Shown here one piece after another: positions 9,179 through 18,916 of a stretch of DNA of 64,000 bases. Position numbers and translations under genes: made by a program. The notes under the pieces were generated by a model. That model was not told where the DNA came from and made no database searches. It was given only the letters and a program-made list of their open reading frames with translations. This DNA is from Candidatus Nitrohelix vancouverensis. Its GTDB lineage: Bacteria; Nitrospinota; Nitrospinia; Nitrospinales; VA-1. The number at the start of each line of letters is the position of its first letter. The first letter of the stretch is position 1. The DNA is taken from assembly GCA_015698305.1 (NCBI GenBank), contig CP048620.1, forward strand, positions 2,812,001-2,876,000, read 5' to 3'.

Positions 9179-11449
9179 TCATCTAAAATCTCCTTTGGAA
9201 TTTCGCGCAATCACCGAGGCGTCCACCTGATCCGCTCTCGCACAACCGGTCAGAATCATCGCCTTGTTCAGTTCATCCCGTTTCTGATTCAGATAAAATT
9301 CCACGCCTTCCTGCCCGGCTCCGAACGCGGCGATGCAGACAGGGCGACCGATCATCACCGCATCCGCGCCCAGCGCCAGCATCTTCAGAATGTCCACGCC
9401 TTCGCGAATGCCGCCGTCAACAATGACCTTGACGCGGCCGGCAACCGCGCTGGAAATTTCAGGAAGCACTTCCGCCGTTCCCGGCATGGTGTCCATCACG
9501 CGACCGCCATGATTGGAAACGACAATCGCATCCGCTCCCGCTTCAATCGCCGCCAGAGCGGTCTCCACATTCATGATGCCCTTTAATATGAAAGGAACGG
9601 ATAAATGCGATTTCAACTCCTGCAATTCGTCCACCGTTTTTGGGGCGACGCGTTGCGACTTCAACGCCATCGTCTTGAAAGACGCGGCGTCGATATCGAT
9701 GCCCACGGCAATGGCCCCGGCGTCTTCCGCCGCCTTGAAACGTTTCACGATATCCATATTGTATTCGCGCGGCTTGAAAATGGGGATGCCCAGACCGCCG
9801 CATTTGCGAATCGCCTCCAGCCCAATCAGGTATTTCTGAGGACTCGCGCCGTCGCCCACCATGCCCAGCGTGCCGCAACCCAGACAACCGTTGAGCACGG
9901 CGTCCGCGTATTCGCGCTCGTCCATCCCGCCCGCCAGATTGGTCTCCATCCCGGTGATCGGCGCGGCCAGCACGGGGAAAGAAAGACGTTGCCCGAACAA
10001 TTGAATCGACAGATCCGGCTTCTTGACATTGTGAATCGTGCGCAGATTGATTTTATAACGCGCCAGCGCGCGTAAATTTTCCGTGAAGGATTCGCCGCTC
10101 CCGATGCCGCCAATGCCCGGCACCTTGCCCGCGCATTCGGCGCCGTCGCAGACCACGCAGGCCTTGCAGGCGACGTAGAATTTCTTGCGCGCGTTATTGC
10201 GAATCGCGTCCCAACTCAGCTTGGCTTCCGCGCCGACTTCAATGCGGATGCAGGCGCGCGCTTCGTCGTTAACGCGAATGGCCTCTTCCCGCGTCTTGCC
10301 GACGCTGATCACATAACCCGTCTTGCCCAGATTGCTTTTGATATCCTCGACCGTATCCCCCGCCTCTTTCATGAGGATGATTTCTTTCACGCCCTTTATT
10401 CTTCGCGCCTCTTCCACACCCTGAATCGACAGAATTTTTCCCGACTGCGGAATCAAAGCGCGTTCGGCGGAAAATAATGTCTTCTTCGGTTCCAGTTGAT
10501 CCGGGGTTTCTCCAATCGCGATCTGTATCGCCGCCTTGATCAGGTTCACCCCCGTCGCCAGCGGGTAAGTATAGGTCGACATCCAGCCGCCGCTCAGACG
10601 CGCGGCGATCTCCACCACCTTGGCTCCGTCCGACGTGATTTTGATATCGCCCTTGGCGGCGCCGATATTGATCCCTATCGCGCGAATGGCGCTCTTGAAA
10701 ATTTCTTCAGCCGCTTTGCGATCCGCTTCCGGCAGAACCGACGGCATGGTGTGTCCGACTTCGACAAAATAAGGCGAGCGCTCGATGATTCGGTCGGCGA
10801 CGCCGGTCACAACGATCTGATCGTTGAACACCAGAGCGTCGAGGCTCAGTTCCGGGCCTTCCATATATTCTTCGATCACCAGCTTGCCGCTGATGGACGC
10901 TTCCTTGGCTTCGCGAAAGGCGACGGGCAGTTCTTCCAGCGCGGTCAGTTTTTTAACGCCGCGCGCTCCCATGTTGTCGCAAGGCTTGATAACGAGTGGC
11001 AAACCCATTTCCTTGATCGCCCTCCTGCCCTCTTCCAGGTTCCAGACCGGACGAAAATCCGGGACGCTCACGCCCGCTTCTTTCAAGCGCTGGCGCATCT
11101 TGATCTTGTCCGTAGCGCGCTCCGCCACCTCAAAGGGGATTCCCGGCAGGTTGAGCGCATCGGCGACCGCCGCGACGGTCTGCGAAGCGTCGGTCCCCAC
11201 CGTCATCACGCCGTCCAGAGCGCAGGTCTTGTGGAACTGCTTGGCGGCGTTCACGGTGAGATTGATGTTGCGGGTGCTGACGGGAATCGAGAAATCGGCG
11301 AGCAACATGCCCTCGGCGTCTTCGTTATAATCCGATACCGCCACCTTCAGGCCCATGGCCTTGGCGGTTTTGATCGCGGGGACCTGAAAAGGACCGCCGC
11401 CGATGATGAGAAGATGTTTGGGTCGGTGGGATTTCATTGACGTTGGCAT
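9179..11449 (-). CDS. Fusion: ATP-grasp ligase plus FMN-dependent alpha-hydroxy-acid oxidoreductase
   Basis: A 756-residue two-part protein. Residues 1-400 are an ATP-grasp enzyme of the carbamoyl-phosphate-synthase/biotin-carboxylase type, with LLIIGGGPFQVPAI at the N-terminus, VIKPCDNMGARGV (153-165) and EIAARLSGGW (280-289). Residues 425-756 match the FMN-dependent alpha-hydroxy-acid oxidizing family. This part begins with a cysteine cluster (Cys428, 431, 434, 439) and GKVPGIGGIG, then Lys623 in ILKGI, the active-site SNHGGR (His647) and VDGGIREG. Both halves look intact. ATP-grasp enzymes join a carboxylate to an amine or thiol, and the second half would oxidise a hydroxy acid. It is followed by the aldolase-like gene. 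Frame and codons run through without a break. Confidence 0.85.
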   Translation of the reverse strand: MPTSMKSHRPKHLLIIGGGPFQVPAIKTAKAMGLKVAVSDYNEDAEGMLLADFSIPVSTRNINLTVNAAKQFHKTCALDGVMTVGTDASQTVAAVADALNLPGIPFEVAERATDKIKMRQRLKEAGVSVPDFRPVWNLEEGRRAIKEMGLPLVIKPCDNMGARGVKKLTALEELPVAFREAKEASISGKLVIEEYMEGPELSLDALVFNDQIVVTGVADRIIERSPYFVEVGHTMPSVLPEADRKAAEEIFKSAIRAIGINIGAAKGDIKITSDGAKVVEIAARLSGGWMSTYTYPLATGVNLIKAAIQIAIGETPDQLEPKKTLFSAERALIPQSGKILSIQGVEEARRIKGVKEIILMKEAGDTVEDIKSNLGKTGYVISVGKTREEAIRVNDEARACIRIEVGAEAKLSWDAIRNNARKKFYVACKACVVCDGAECAGKVPGIGGIGSGESFTENLRALARYKINLRTIHNVKKPDLSIQLFGQRLSFPVLAAPITGMETNLAGGMDEREYADAVLNGCLGCGTLGMVGDGASPQKYLIGLEAIRKCGGLGIPIFKPREYNMDIVKRFKAAEDAGAIAVGIDIDAASFKTMALKSQRVAPKTVDELQELKSHLSVPFILKGIMNVETALAAIEAGADAIVVSNHGGRVMDTMPGTAEVLPEISSAVAGRVKVIVDGGIREGVDILKMLALGADAVMIGRPVCIAAFGAGQEGVEFYLNQKRDELNKAMILTGCARADQVDASVIARNSKGDFR

Positions 11450-11739
11450 TTAACAGTCTGAGGCAATAAAAACAGCTCTATAATGTCTTATTATCGACAA
11501 AAAATGAACTCTTCTTTAAACATTCCGGCAAAATGCCCTCTTTTTTTGCCATTTATAGCCCTGCGACGCTGACCCCATAGTTTCACGCCCTTCGCCGATG
11601 ACGCAGAGATATGAAAAAGCTGGCTTTTCATGCTGAATCGGCATAGAGAAATCTTGACCGCAATGCGCCTCTGGTATAGGTTGATTTGAATTTTTGTGAA
11701 ATAGAAATAACTGATCCTTCAGACACTCAGGGGACGCTT

Positions 11740-12486
11740 TTGACGAACAAATGGTTGCAACGCTGGCGCGGTCGCATAAAAAAATACGCGGAGCGCTACC
11801 TCCTGCGCCCGGACATGGAAAACGACGCGGCCTTCCAGGCGCTCTACAAACAAGTCGGAAGCCGGGAAAACAAATTCACCATGACGCCGATGGAGCGTTG
11901 CTACGCTCTGTACAACGCCGTGCGCTATGTTCAGGAAAGCGGCATCGCAGGCGACTTCGTCGAATGCGGCGTCTGGCGCGGCGGCAGTTCCATGCTGGCG
12001 GCGCTCACGCTCATCGCACAGAACGACCCGTCCCGGCAATTATACCTGTTCGACACCTTCGAAGGAATGCCGCAACCCACGGATAAAGACGTGGACCTGC
12101 ACGGCTCGCCCTATCAAAAAATCTGGAAACAGGAAAAAGAACTGCTCAGCGTTTCTCTGGAAGACGTGCAACGCAATATCGAATCGACCCGCTACCCCAA
12201 AGAAAAAATCACACTGGTGAAGGGCATGGTCGAGGACACCATCCCGGAAAACGCCCCGGAAAAAATTGCCCTGTTGAGGCTGGACACGGACTTCTACGAC
12301 TCCACCTATCACGAATTGCAACACCTCTACCCGCGCCTGGTCCCCGGCGGCATTTTGATCATCGACGACTACGGGCATTTCATGGGCGCGCGCGAGGCGA
12401 CGGACAAGTATTTTTCCGAAACGAATCAAAAAATCCTGCTCAACCGCGCGGACTACTCCTGTCGACTGGGAATAAAACCCGGCTGA
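11740..12486 (+). CDS. TylF/MycF-family methyltransferase
   Basis: A SAM-dependent O-methyltransferase of the macrocin-O-methyltransferase (TylF) family. The motifs are GDFVECGVWRGGSSM (SAM-binding), LYLFDTFEGMP, LLRLDTDFYDST and GGILIIDDYGH, the last two carrying the metal-binding aspartates. I chose the TTG at 11740, preceded by AGGGG, giving 248 residues. A TTG at 11686 would add 18 residues, but it lies only a few bases past a promoter-like pair (TTGACC 11654-11659 and TATAGG 11675-11680, spacer 15). Such enzymes often modify sugars or surface glycans; the substrate here is unknown. Confidence 0.85.
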   Translation: MTNKWLQRWRGRIKKYAERYLLRPDMENDAAFQALYKQVGSRENKFTMTPMERCYALYNAVRYVQESGIAGDFVECGVWRGGSSMLAALTLIAQNDPSRQLYLFDTFEGMPQPTDKDVDLHGSPYQKIWKQEKELLSVSLEDVQRNIESTRYPKEKITLVKGMVEDTIPENAPEKIALLRLDTDFYDSTYHELQHLYPRLVPGGILIIDDYGHFMGAREATDKYFSETNQKILLNRADYSCRLGIKPG

Positions 12487-12520
12487 ACAGTAGCAACGCG
12501 TATCGCATGAGGAATTGCAG

Positions 12521-14053
12521 ATGATTTCGTCTTTAAACAGCGGAGCAGTTCTTGGCATCGACGGCTATCTGGTGGAAGTCGAGGTGACGCTCAGCCCCGG
12601 CCTGCCCGCGATTTCCATCGTCGGCCTGCCCGACGCGGCGGTGAAGGAAAGTAGCGACCGGGTCTCTGCCGCGATACGCAACGCCAATCTGGAATTGCCG
12701 CAACAGAAAATCACCATCAACCTCGCTCCGGCGGATATCAAAAAAGAAGGCTCGTCCTTTGATCTGCCCATCGCCCTCGGCATTCTCGCCGCCAACGGTC
12801 TCATTCTTGCGGAAGCGCTCAAGGACACTTTGATTCTCGGCGAACTGTCCCTCGACGGACGCGTCAAAGCCATACGCGGGACCCTGTCCATCGCCGCCGC
12901 CGCGAAACAGGAAGGCGTTCAACGTCTCATCCTTCCCGCTCAGAACGCCAACGAAGCCTCGGTGGTGGAAGGACTGCAGATCATCCCCGTCGCCACGCTC
13001 CCGCAGGCCCTCGACTACCTGAACGGTCAGATCGAGATCGCCGCCACGCCGGACGACACCGCCGCGAACCTGTTCGCCGAATCGCAGTACGAGGTCGATT
13101 TCGCAGACGTCAAGGCCCAGCACCAGGTCAAGCGCGCCCTTGAAATCGCCGCCGCAGGCGGACACAATGTTCTGTTGATCGGCCCGCCCGGTAGCGGCAA
13201 GTCCATGCTCGCGCGGCGCGTTCCCACAATTTTACCGACGATGGCATTGGACGAAGCCATTGAAGCGACCAAGATTCACAGCGTCATGGGCCTGTTGAGC
13301 AAGGACAAGGGACTGCTCAAGGCCCGGCCCTTTCGCACCCCGCACCACACCATATCCGACGCCGGGCTGATCGGCGGCGGACGTTACCCGCTCCCCGGCG
13401 AAGTGTCGCTGGCGCATAACGGACTTCTTTTCCTCGACGAGTTGCCCGAATTCAAACGCAACGTGCTAGAGGTCCTGCGGCAACCCCTTGAGGACGGTCA
13501 GGTCTCCATTTCCCGCGCCGCCGCCTCGGTTTCCTATCCCGCCAATTTCATACTGGTAGCGGCGATGAACCCCTGCCCCTGCGGTTACAAAAACGACGCC
13601 AAGCGCGAATGCACCTGCACGCCGCACGATATTCGCAAATACGTCTCTAAAATTTCCGGCCCGCTTCTTGACCGCATCGACATCCACATCGAAGTGCCCG
13701 CGCTCAATTACAATGAATTGTCCGACGAGGCCAGCGGCGAACCCTCGGAATCGATCCGCAAGCGCGTGGAACAGAGCCGGCAAATTCAATTGCACCGCTT
13801 CAGTAAAGATTCGATCTATTTCAATGCGGGAATGAGTTCTCGGCTCCTGAAAAAACATTGCGCGCTGGACGCCAACTCCAAAAACATCCTGTCGCTCTCG
13901 ATGGACAAACTCGGGCTGAGCGCCCGAGCGCACGACCGCATCCTGAAAGTCGCCCGCACCATCGCCGACCTCGCCGGGAGCGAAAGCGTGATGGCCGAAC
14001 ATGTCGCTGAAGCGATCCAGTACCGCTCCCTCGACCGCGAACAGTGGTTTTGA
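12521..14053 (+). CDS. comM: YifB/ComM family Mg-chelatase-like AAA+ ATPase
   Basis: A 510-residue AAA+ ATPase of the ComM/YifB family, a hexameric helicase that promotes branch migration during natural transformation in species where it has been studied. The N-terminal 170 residues are the Lon-protease-like ChlI domain. The Walker A is GPPGSGKS, the Walker B region [10 protein letters not shown], and a cysteine cluster follows (NPCPCGY and CTCTP). The C-terminus is the Mg-chelatase helical domain. The ATG at 12521 has a GAGGA site seven bases upstream; a TTG two codons earlier is less likely. Confidence 0.93.
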   Translation: MISSLNSGAVLGIDGYLVEVEVTLSPGLPAISIVGLPDAAVKESSDRVSAAIRNANLELPQQKITINLAPADIKKEGSSFDLPIALGILAANGLILAEALKDTLILGELSLDGRVKAIRGTLSIAAAAKQEGVQRLILPAQNANEASVVEGLQIIPVATLPQALDYLNGQIEIAATPDDTAANLFAESQYEVDFADVKAQHQVKRALEIAAAGGHNVLLIGPPGSGKSMLARRVPTILPTMALDEAIEATKIHSVMGLLSKDKGLLKARPFRTPHHTISDAGLIGGGRYPLPGEVSLAHNGLLFLDELPEFKRNVLEVLRQPLEDGQVSISRAAASVSYPANFILVAAMNPCPCGYKNDAKRECTCTPHDIRKYVSKISGPLLDRIDIHIEVPALNYNELSDEASGEPSESIRKRVEQSRQIQLHRFSKDSIYFNAGMSSRLLKKHCALDANSKNILSLSMDKLGLSARAHDRILKVARTIADLAGSESVMAEHVAEAIQYRSLDREQWF

Positions 14054-14180
14054 TTTTTATCACGGCGGGCTCTCATCCTTGCTTATTTTCCCATGCCTGT
14101 TTGCCCTGCATAAAAAATAACTATTTACTTAAATCCAGAATCTGAAATAATGAGGGGGCCATTAACTCGTTAAAAAACTT

Positions 14181-14672
14181 ATGGATGCCTGCGAAATAAA
14201 AGACTATTGCGACGAAGCTCAGATCATTGCCGACAGCCACGGTATTTACGCGGCCCTGTCTTATGTGCTGGGGCAGAAGTTTTGCGCGGAATTGTTTCGA
14301 TTGAAGGAGTTGAATCGGAAATTAAAATTCCTGCAACCCGCCGAGATGGACAGCCTCGCCCAGAAATCTTCGGGCATTCAGTCGTTTCAACTGAGTTATG
14401 CGCTGACCGCTGAGGATAATTTCCAGACCGCTCTGGAGAAAAGTCGCTTCCTTAAGGATCGGCTGGATAATTTCAGGAAGGAAATTCAGCTCCGCTTCAA
14501 GCAAAGCGATATCGAAGAATATTTCAACACCTACCCGCGCCTGGAATACAAGCGGACTCTGACCGCGCCCGACGATGCGCTTAATAACGAGGAACTGATG
14601 ACGGGCAAAGCGGTACTGGAAGAAGCGGAAGATATCTTTATCATCGAAGAGCTGAAGCGGATTTTCAAATGA
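14181..14672 (+). CDS. Hypothetical protein, helical, 163 residues
   Basis: I do not recognise this protein. It is predicted to be cytosolic, mostly helical and charged, with no signal peptide or membrane segment. A cysteine pair lies near the N-terminus (CEIKDYC). The composition and reading frame look like a real gene: it fills the space between comM and a small membrane ORF, and its frame is uninterrupted. Codon use is similar to its neighbours. Confidence 0.6.
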   Translation: MDACEIKDYCDEAQIIADSHGIYAALSYVLGQKFCAELFRLKELNRKLKFLQPAEMDSLAQKSSGIQSFQLSYALTAEDNFQTALEKSRFLKDRLDNFRKEIQLRFKQSDIEEYFNTYPRLEYKRTLTAPDDALNNEELMTGKAVLEEAEDIFIIEELKRIFK

Positions 14673-14724
14673 TTGGACGCCCTCTTCCGGTCCTGAGCGC
14701 TCACGACCACCCCCATAGATCATC

Positions 14725-14889
14725 ATGCTGAAACCTGTTCTGGGGCAACGAACGCGACTCGTTCTCGCCTTTCTGATTCTGTGCGCCTGCACGGTTTTGA
14801 TTCTTTACACTGGGCCAGAGTTCAATTTTGCGCTTCAGGTCATTCTCTCCTGTCTGCTGATGTTTTTCCTGTTCTGGCTGGTCACCTGA
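14725..14889 (+). CDS. Small membrane protein, 54 residues
   Basis: A short open frame (ATG to TGA) with two hydrophobic segments, roughly residues 12-28 (LVLAFLILCACTVLILY) and 34-53 (FALQVILSCLLMFFLFWLV). A basic N-terminus suggests the N-terminus is inside. No clear ribosome site is seen, and I recognise no family. It lies 52 bases after the 163-residue gene and may be cotranscribed. Confidence 0.45.
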   Translation: MLKPVLGQRTRLVLAFLILCACTVLILYTGPEFNFALQVILSCLLMFFLFWLVT

Positions 14890-15075
14890 TTTTTTCTACT
14901 TTGTAACGATAATTGATTCATCTCTCAGGCGGGCTCCTCCATCTATTTAATTTCACATAATGAAAGCGCCGGAGCCACGGTGGGAATGCTTGCGGAATTT
15001 TTCTATCTCTGTAGAATATACAGTTACAGCTTAAAATAATTAAAAACACATCCATCATGGGGTAGCAGCGCCGCC

Positions 15076-17091
15076 GTGAACCAGCCCATTCAAATCCTCG
15101 CCGTCCAGAACAGCAGCGCTCAGGCGATCATCCTGACCAACATACTGGAAAAAGGCGGCTATAAGGTACGGGTTCTGAATGACGGGCAAGAGGCTCTCGA
15201 TTCCATTATCAAGGCTCCACCGGACCTGGTCATCACAGACATTCACACGCCGGGTCTCGATGGCTTTGAATTATGCGCCAGCGTAAAAGACAATCCGGCG
15301 ACCAAGAATCTTCCCATCATCATCGTCACATCACTGACCGGTATTGATAACCTGTTGAAATGCCTTTCTTCCGGCACTGACTATTTCTTCACCAAACCTT
15401 ACAACAGCCAATCCATCCTGCCCCGCGTTAAAATGGTTTTGTCGACGCAGGATTCCAAGGAAGACAAAAGAACAACAGCGCGTCCTTTCGAATTTGAATA
15501 TGCAGACAAAAAACATTCTGTCGTCTCGGACCGCAGAAAAATTCTCAACTTACTGCTCTCGACCTATGAAGGCGCCGTCAATCAGAATAAAGAGCTTTTG
15601 GCCGCCCAGGAGGCCTTGAAAAAAACGAACGCTGAACTGGCGATCCAGATCGAAGAGGCGGCAAGGGCCAGAGAATCCGCCAATCTCGCCAATCAATCGA
15701 AGAGTATTTTTCTGGCGAACATGAGCCATGAAATTCGCACACCTATGAATGCAATCCTCGGCTTCGCGCAAATACTCAAACGCAATGCGTCCCTGTCCCC
15801 GGAGCAAAAAGGACAGCTGAACACCATCATGGAGAGCGGCAATCATTTGCTGTTGCTCATCAACGATATTCTCGATATTTCCAAAATTGAATCGGGCAAA
15901 ACCGAACTCAGCGAAAATGATTTCGACCTTCAAAAACTGGTCGCCAGCATCGTTCCGATGATTCAGATGAAATGCGAGGAAAAAGGCCTGCAGTGGAACA
16001 TTGAGGGATTGGGAGAAGACCCGATACCCGTCCACGCAGACGAAACAAAAATGCGGCAGATACTAATCAACCTGCTCGGCAACGCCAGCAAATTCACAGA
16101 TGCAGGCTCCGTTACCCTGCGCATGGTTGAGGTGGAATCGAAATCGGACACTATCCTTGCATACCGCTTTGAGGTGATAGATACGGGCGCAGGCATGACT
16201 GCAGAGACGCAAAAGAAACTGTTCCAGCCCTTCCAACAGGGCGACGAGGGGATAAAGAAAGGCGGCACCGGACTGGGCCTGTCGATCACAAAAAAACAAA
16301 TCGAAATGATGGGAGGAGAGTTGTCTCTGGAATCAGAGGCGGGCAAAGGAGCGCGATTTTATTTCACCTTGCAGATAAAAAAAGCTCTGCAGACGATCGA
16401 CGCGCCAAAAACAAAACTAACCATATCGAAAGTACTGGATTCATACAAAGTCACGGCTCTGGTCGTTGACGACAATGAACTCAACCGAAAAGTCCTCGAC
16501 ATCTTCCTGCGCAATTATGGAATCGAAACAATCATCGCAGTAAACGGTCAGGAAGCGATAGACAGGTACAGGGAACACCGCCCGGACCTGGTGTTTATGG
16601 ATATTCACATGCCGGTCATGGACGGCATCGAAGCGACAAAAATAATCATGGATGAATTTTCAGCCGACGATCCCAAAATCGTCTGCGTCACAACCTCTGT
16701 ATTCAGCGACCTCCGGGCGAATTACAAAGAGAGCGGATTCAAATATTTCATCCTCAAGCCTTTTTCAGCGGAAATCCTGTCTGAATGCCTCGTGGAAATC
16801 CTCGACGTCGAATTTGACTTTGCTCAAGATAAAAATGAGGAGGGGGAGCAAGGAACGCCTGGCCTTGGATCATTCGACAGCGCCTCCATATCCCTTCCTG
16901 AAAGCCTGTTGGGCCGAATGAATGACGCGCTAACAACTTACTCCGTAACAGAGTTGGAAAAATGCCTTGAGGAAATCAAGCAAACGGGAGAGACGGGCGC
17001 TCGCCTGGCAGATGCGCTTGACAAGCATGTCAAAGAATATAATTTTGACGACATCAAAAAATTTCTCACCCGAATCAAAACCACTTCCTGA
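15076..17091 (+). CDS. Hybrid sensor histidine kinase with two receiver domains
   Basis: A 671-residue soluble hybrid kinase starting at GTG. The order is receiver 1 (residues 5-125, Asp55 in LVITDIH, Lys107 in FTKPY), a coiled coil (about 165-210), HisKA with MSHEIRTPMN (His218), HATPase (INLLGNASKF near 331-340, GGTGLGLSITKK near 397-407), then receiver 2 (461-580, Asp509 in LVFMDIHMP). The C-terminal 80 residues are helical. Receiver 1 lacks the usual acidic pair at its first strand (AVQNSS instead of VDD), while receiver 2 keeps it (VVDDN). There is no membrane segment. The signal and target are unknown, and no regulator gene is adjacent. Confidence 0.9.
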   Translation: MNQPIQILAVQNSSAQAIILTNILEKGGYKVRVLNDGQEALDSIIKAPPDLVITDIHTPGLDGFELCASVKDNPATKNLPIIIVTSLTGIDNLLKCLSSGTDYFFTKPYNSQSILPRVKMVLSTQDSKEDKRTTARPFEFEYADKKHSVVSDRRKILNLLLSTYEGAVNQNKELLAAQEALKKTNAELAIQIEEAARARESANLANQSKSIFLANMSHEIRTPMNAILGFAQILKRNASLSPEQKGQLNTIMESGNHLLLLINDILDISKIESGKTELSENDFDLQKLVASIVPMIQMKCEEKGLQWNIEGLGEDPIPVHADETKMRQILINLLGNASKFTDAGSVTLRMVEVESKSDTILAYRFEVIDTGAGMTAETQKKLFQPFQQGDEGIKKGGTGLGLSITKKQIEMMGGELSLESEAGKGARFYFTLQIKKALQTIDAPKTKLTISKVLDSYKVTALVVDDNELNRKVLDIFLRNYGIETIIAVNGQEAIDRYREHRPDLVFMDIHMPVMDGIEATKIIMDEFSADDPKIVCVTTSVFSDLRANYKESGFKYFILKPFSAEILSECLVEILDVEFDFAQDKNEEGEQGTPGLGSFDSASISLPESLLGRMNDALTTYSVTELEKCLEEIKQTGETGARLADALDKHVKEYNFDDIKKFLTRIKTTS

Positions 17092-17160
17092 CAGGGGACA
17101 AAACCAACGACAGGCGCGCGGAAACATGGAGCGCGCATCCATTAATGCGGAATTTAAACA

Positions 17161-17715
17161 TCAGGAGAGTAGTTTTGTAATCACTATCCCCACTCCCACC
17201 ACCGTGGTCGCGCCTGCCAGAGCCGTCGCCAGCGCGATTTTCTTGTTCATCGCCTCGCGTTCCAGAGCCGCCGCTTCTTCCATCTCTTTTTTCAACTCCA
17301 GCTTGACCGAAGCCTTCAAGCCATCATGACCGGCGCGTAATTTTTCGTCCAATGAGGCGTCCGCCTTCTCCATGAGTTCTTCCATGAATTCCGGCCTGGA
17401 TTTCTCCAGGTGTTCGCGGACCGCTTCAACGTTATCCTCTTTGAAACGATCCATCTGCTTCTGAATCACTTCCAAGCGCTCATTGATATGAATTTCGAGT
17501 TTCGGCTCGATGTTCTCGGCGATTCGTTCGAGCGAATCACGACCGTTTTGAATCGCCTCGTGGAGCTTCTCTTCGATTTCCTCGTCCAACGCTTCTTTGC
17601 GTTGCGAGACATGCGCCTCCAGGAGTTTCATTTTCTCTCTCAAATCCGAGATCACTTCGAAATCGTCCTGAGCGCGTTTTATTTTTTCTTCCAGATCCTC
17701 GCGGGGTGGCTCCAT
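17161..17715 (-). CDS. Coiled-coil protein with C-terminal membrane anchor
   Basis: A 184-residue protein with no family I recognise. Residues 5-155 are nearly all charged, heptad-like helix (many E, K, L), and residues about 160-182 form a single hydrophobic helix (IALATALAGATTVVGVGIVI). This is the layout of a tail-anchored or peripheral scaffold protein. A good ribosome site (GGAAGGGATT) precedes the ATG. It is transcribed towards the histidine kinase gene and away from xerC. Confidence 0.65.
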   Translation of the reverse strand: MEPPREDLEEKIKRAQDDFEVISDLREKMKLLEAHVSQRKEALDEEIEEKLHEAIQNGRDSLERIAENIEPKLEIHINERLEVIQKQMDRFKEDNVEAVREHLEKSRPEFMEELMEKADASLDEKLRAGHDGLKASVKLELKKEMEEAAALEREAMNKKIALATALAGATTVVGVGIVITKLLS

Positions 17716-17810
17716 AATCCCTTCCTTACAATTCTTGTTTTATTGGTTTAGATGCGACCGACCGCCAAACTCTTCAAAAAAATCTTCCAAGATGAAAAAT
17801 CGTTTGAGGC

Positions 17811-17839
17811 TTGACCCTTTTAAATCGCTCTAGTATATT
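17811..17839 (+). promoter_or_regulatory. Promoter of xerC-hslVU
   Basis: TTGACC (17811-17816), a 17-base spacer, then TATATT (17834-17839). The predicted transcript start is about a dozen bases before the xerC ATG, which has an AAGGA site. Confidence 0.65.
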
Positions 17840-17857
17840 GTTTTAAAAGGACTTAAT

Positions 17858-18787
17858 ATGAAAAATGACATCCAGAAATTCACCGCTTATCTTGCAGGCG
17901 AAAAATCTGCTTCGCCTCACACTATCACGAATTATCTATCCGACCTCAATCAATTTTATGATTTCCTGAAACAGTCCGGGCATGGAATAGAAAACGATCA
18001 GGTGCGCTCCGACCGCGTCGACCGACTGGCTCTGCGCTCCTATGTCGCTTCGCTTCACGAAAGATCCAGCAGTCCCGCAACCCTTTCAAGAAAACTCTCT
18101 GCAATCAGTTCTTTTTTCAAATTTCTGGGACGCGAAGGCGAACTGGAAAGCAATGTAGTGAAAAGCATTCCACGCCCCAGGCAAACGAAAAAATTACCGT
18201 CTTTTCTCAGCGTCGACGACATGTTCAGCCTGCTCGAACAGCCGGAATCCGACGGTTTTCTAGGAGTGCGGGATCGCGCCATTCTCGAGTTATTCTATTC
18301 AACCGGCATGCGTATCAGCGAGTTGACGGGCTTGACTCTGGAACGACTGGACCTGAATGCGCGCTTTGTCCGCGCCCTGGGCAAGGGCGACAAGGAGCGC
18401 TTGATTCCCATTGGCGACAAAGCCGCAGAGCGACTGGAAACCTACCTGAATTATCGAAAAGAAAAAATCAGGGAATCCAGACTGGATGAAATCCCCGAAG
18501 CCGTTTTCCTAAACTATCGCGGCGAAGCCTTATCGATTCGAGGAACCCGCAAAATCGTCGACAAATACCTGCGCATCAACGGATCGCCCTCCAATCTCTC
18601 CCCCCACTCCCTGCGCCATTCATTTGCGACGCATTTGCTCGAAGCGGGCGCAGACTTGCGATCCATTCAGGAAATGCTGGGCCATGTCAGCCTGTCGACC
18701 ACACAGAAATACACCCACCTGAGCCTCGACAAACTCAACGAAGTTTACGATCAGGCTCACCCCAGAGCGCGCCGAAAAAGCCAATAA
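17858..18787 (+). CDS. xerC: Tyrosine recombinase XerC/XerD type
   Basis: A 309-residue tyrosine recombinase. The N-terminal SAM-like DNA-binding domain (residues 1-90) begins FTAYLAGEKSASPHTITNYLSDL. The catalytic residues are Arg in STGMRISELTG, the HSLRHSFATHLLEAG box, His in LGHVSLSTTQ and the nucleophile Tyr in QKYTHLS. Its length and position immediately before hslVU match XerC, which resolves chromosome dimers at dif with XerD. It has its own promoter, and hslV follows after 129 bases. Confidence 0.9.
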   Translation: MKNDIQKFTAYLAGEKSASPHTITNYLSDLNQFYDFLKQSGHGIENDQVRSDRVDRLALRSYVASLHERSSSPATLSRKLSAISSFFKFLGREGELESNVVKSIPRPRQTKKLPSFLSVDDMFSLLEQPESDGFLGVRDRAILELFYSTGMRISELTGLTLERLDLNARFVRALGKGDKERLIPIGDKAAERLETYLNYRKEKIRESRLDEIPEAVFLNYRGEALSIRGTRKIVDKYLRINGSPSNLSPHSLRHSFATHLLEAGADLRSIQEMLGHVSLSTTQKYTHLSLDKLNEVYDQAHPRARRKSQ

Positions 18788-18916
18788 ATCAAACGGAAAA
18801 GCCCCGTCCGGCCTGCTCCGTGAAAGGTGTAGGATTCAACAAGCTTTTTATGTTAATCTGAGCGTTATTCAATGCCCGCTGGGTTCCCGACAAACTTCAC
18901 AGATTATTTTTAACCT

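Noticed and set aside
10496-11440. A 314-residue open frame on the plus strand
   Set aside because: It is antisense to the ATP-grasp half of the fusion gene, whose motifs are clear. The antisense product has no recognisable domain and a composition rich in R, H and G.
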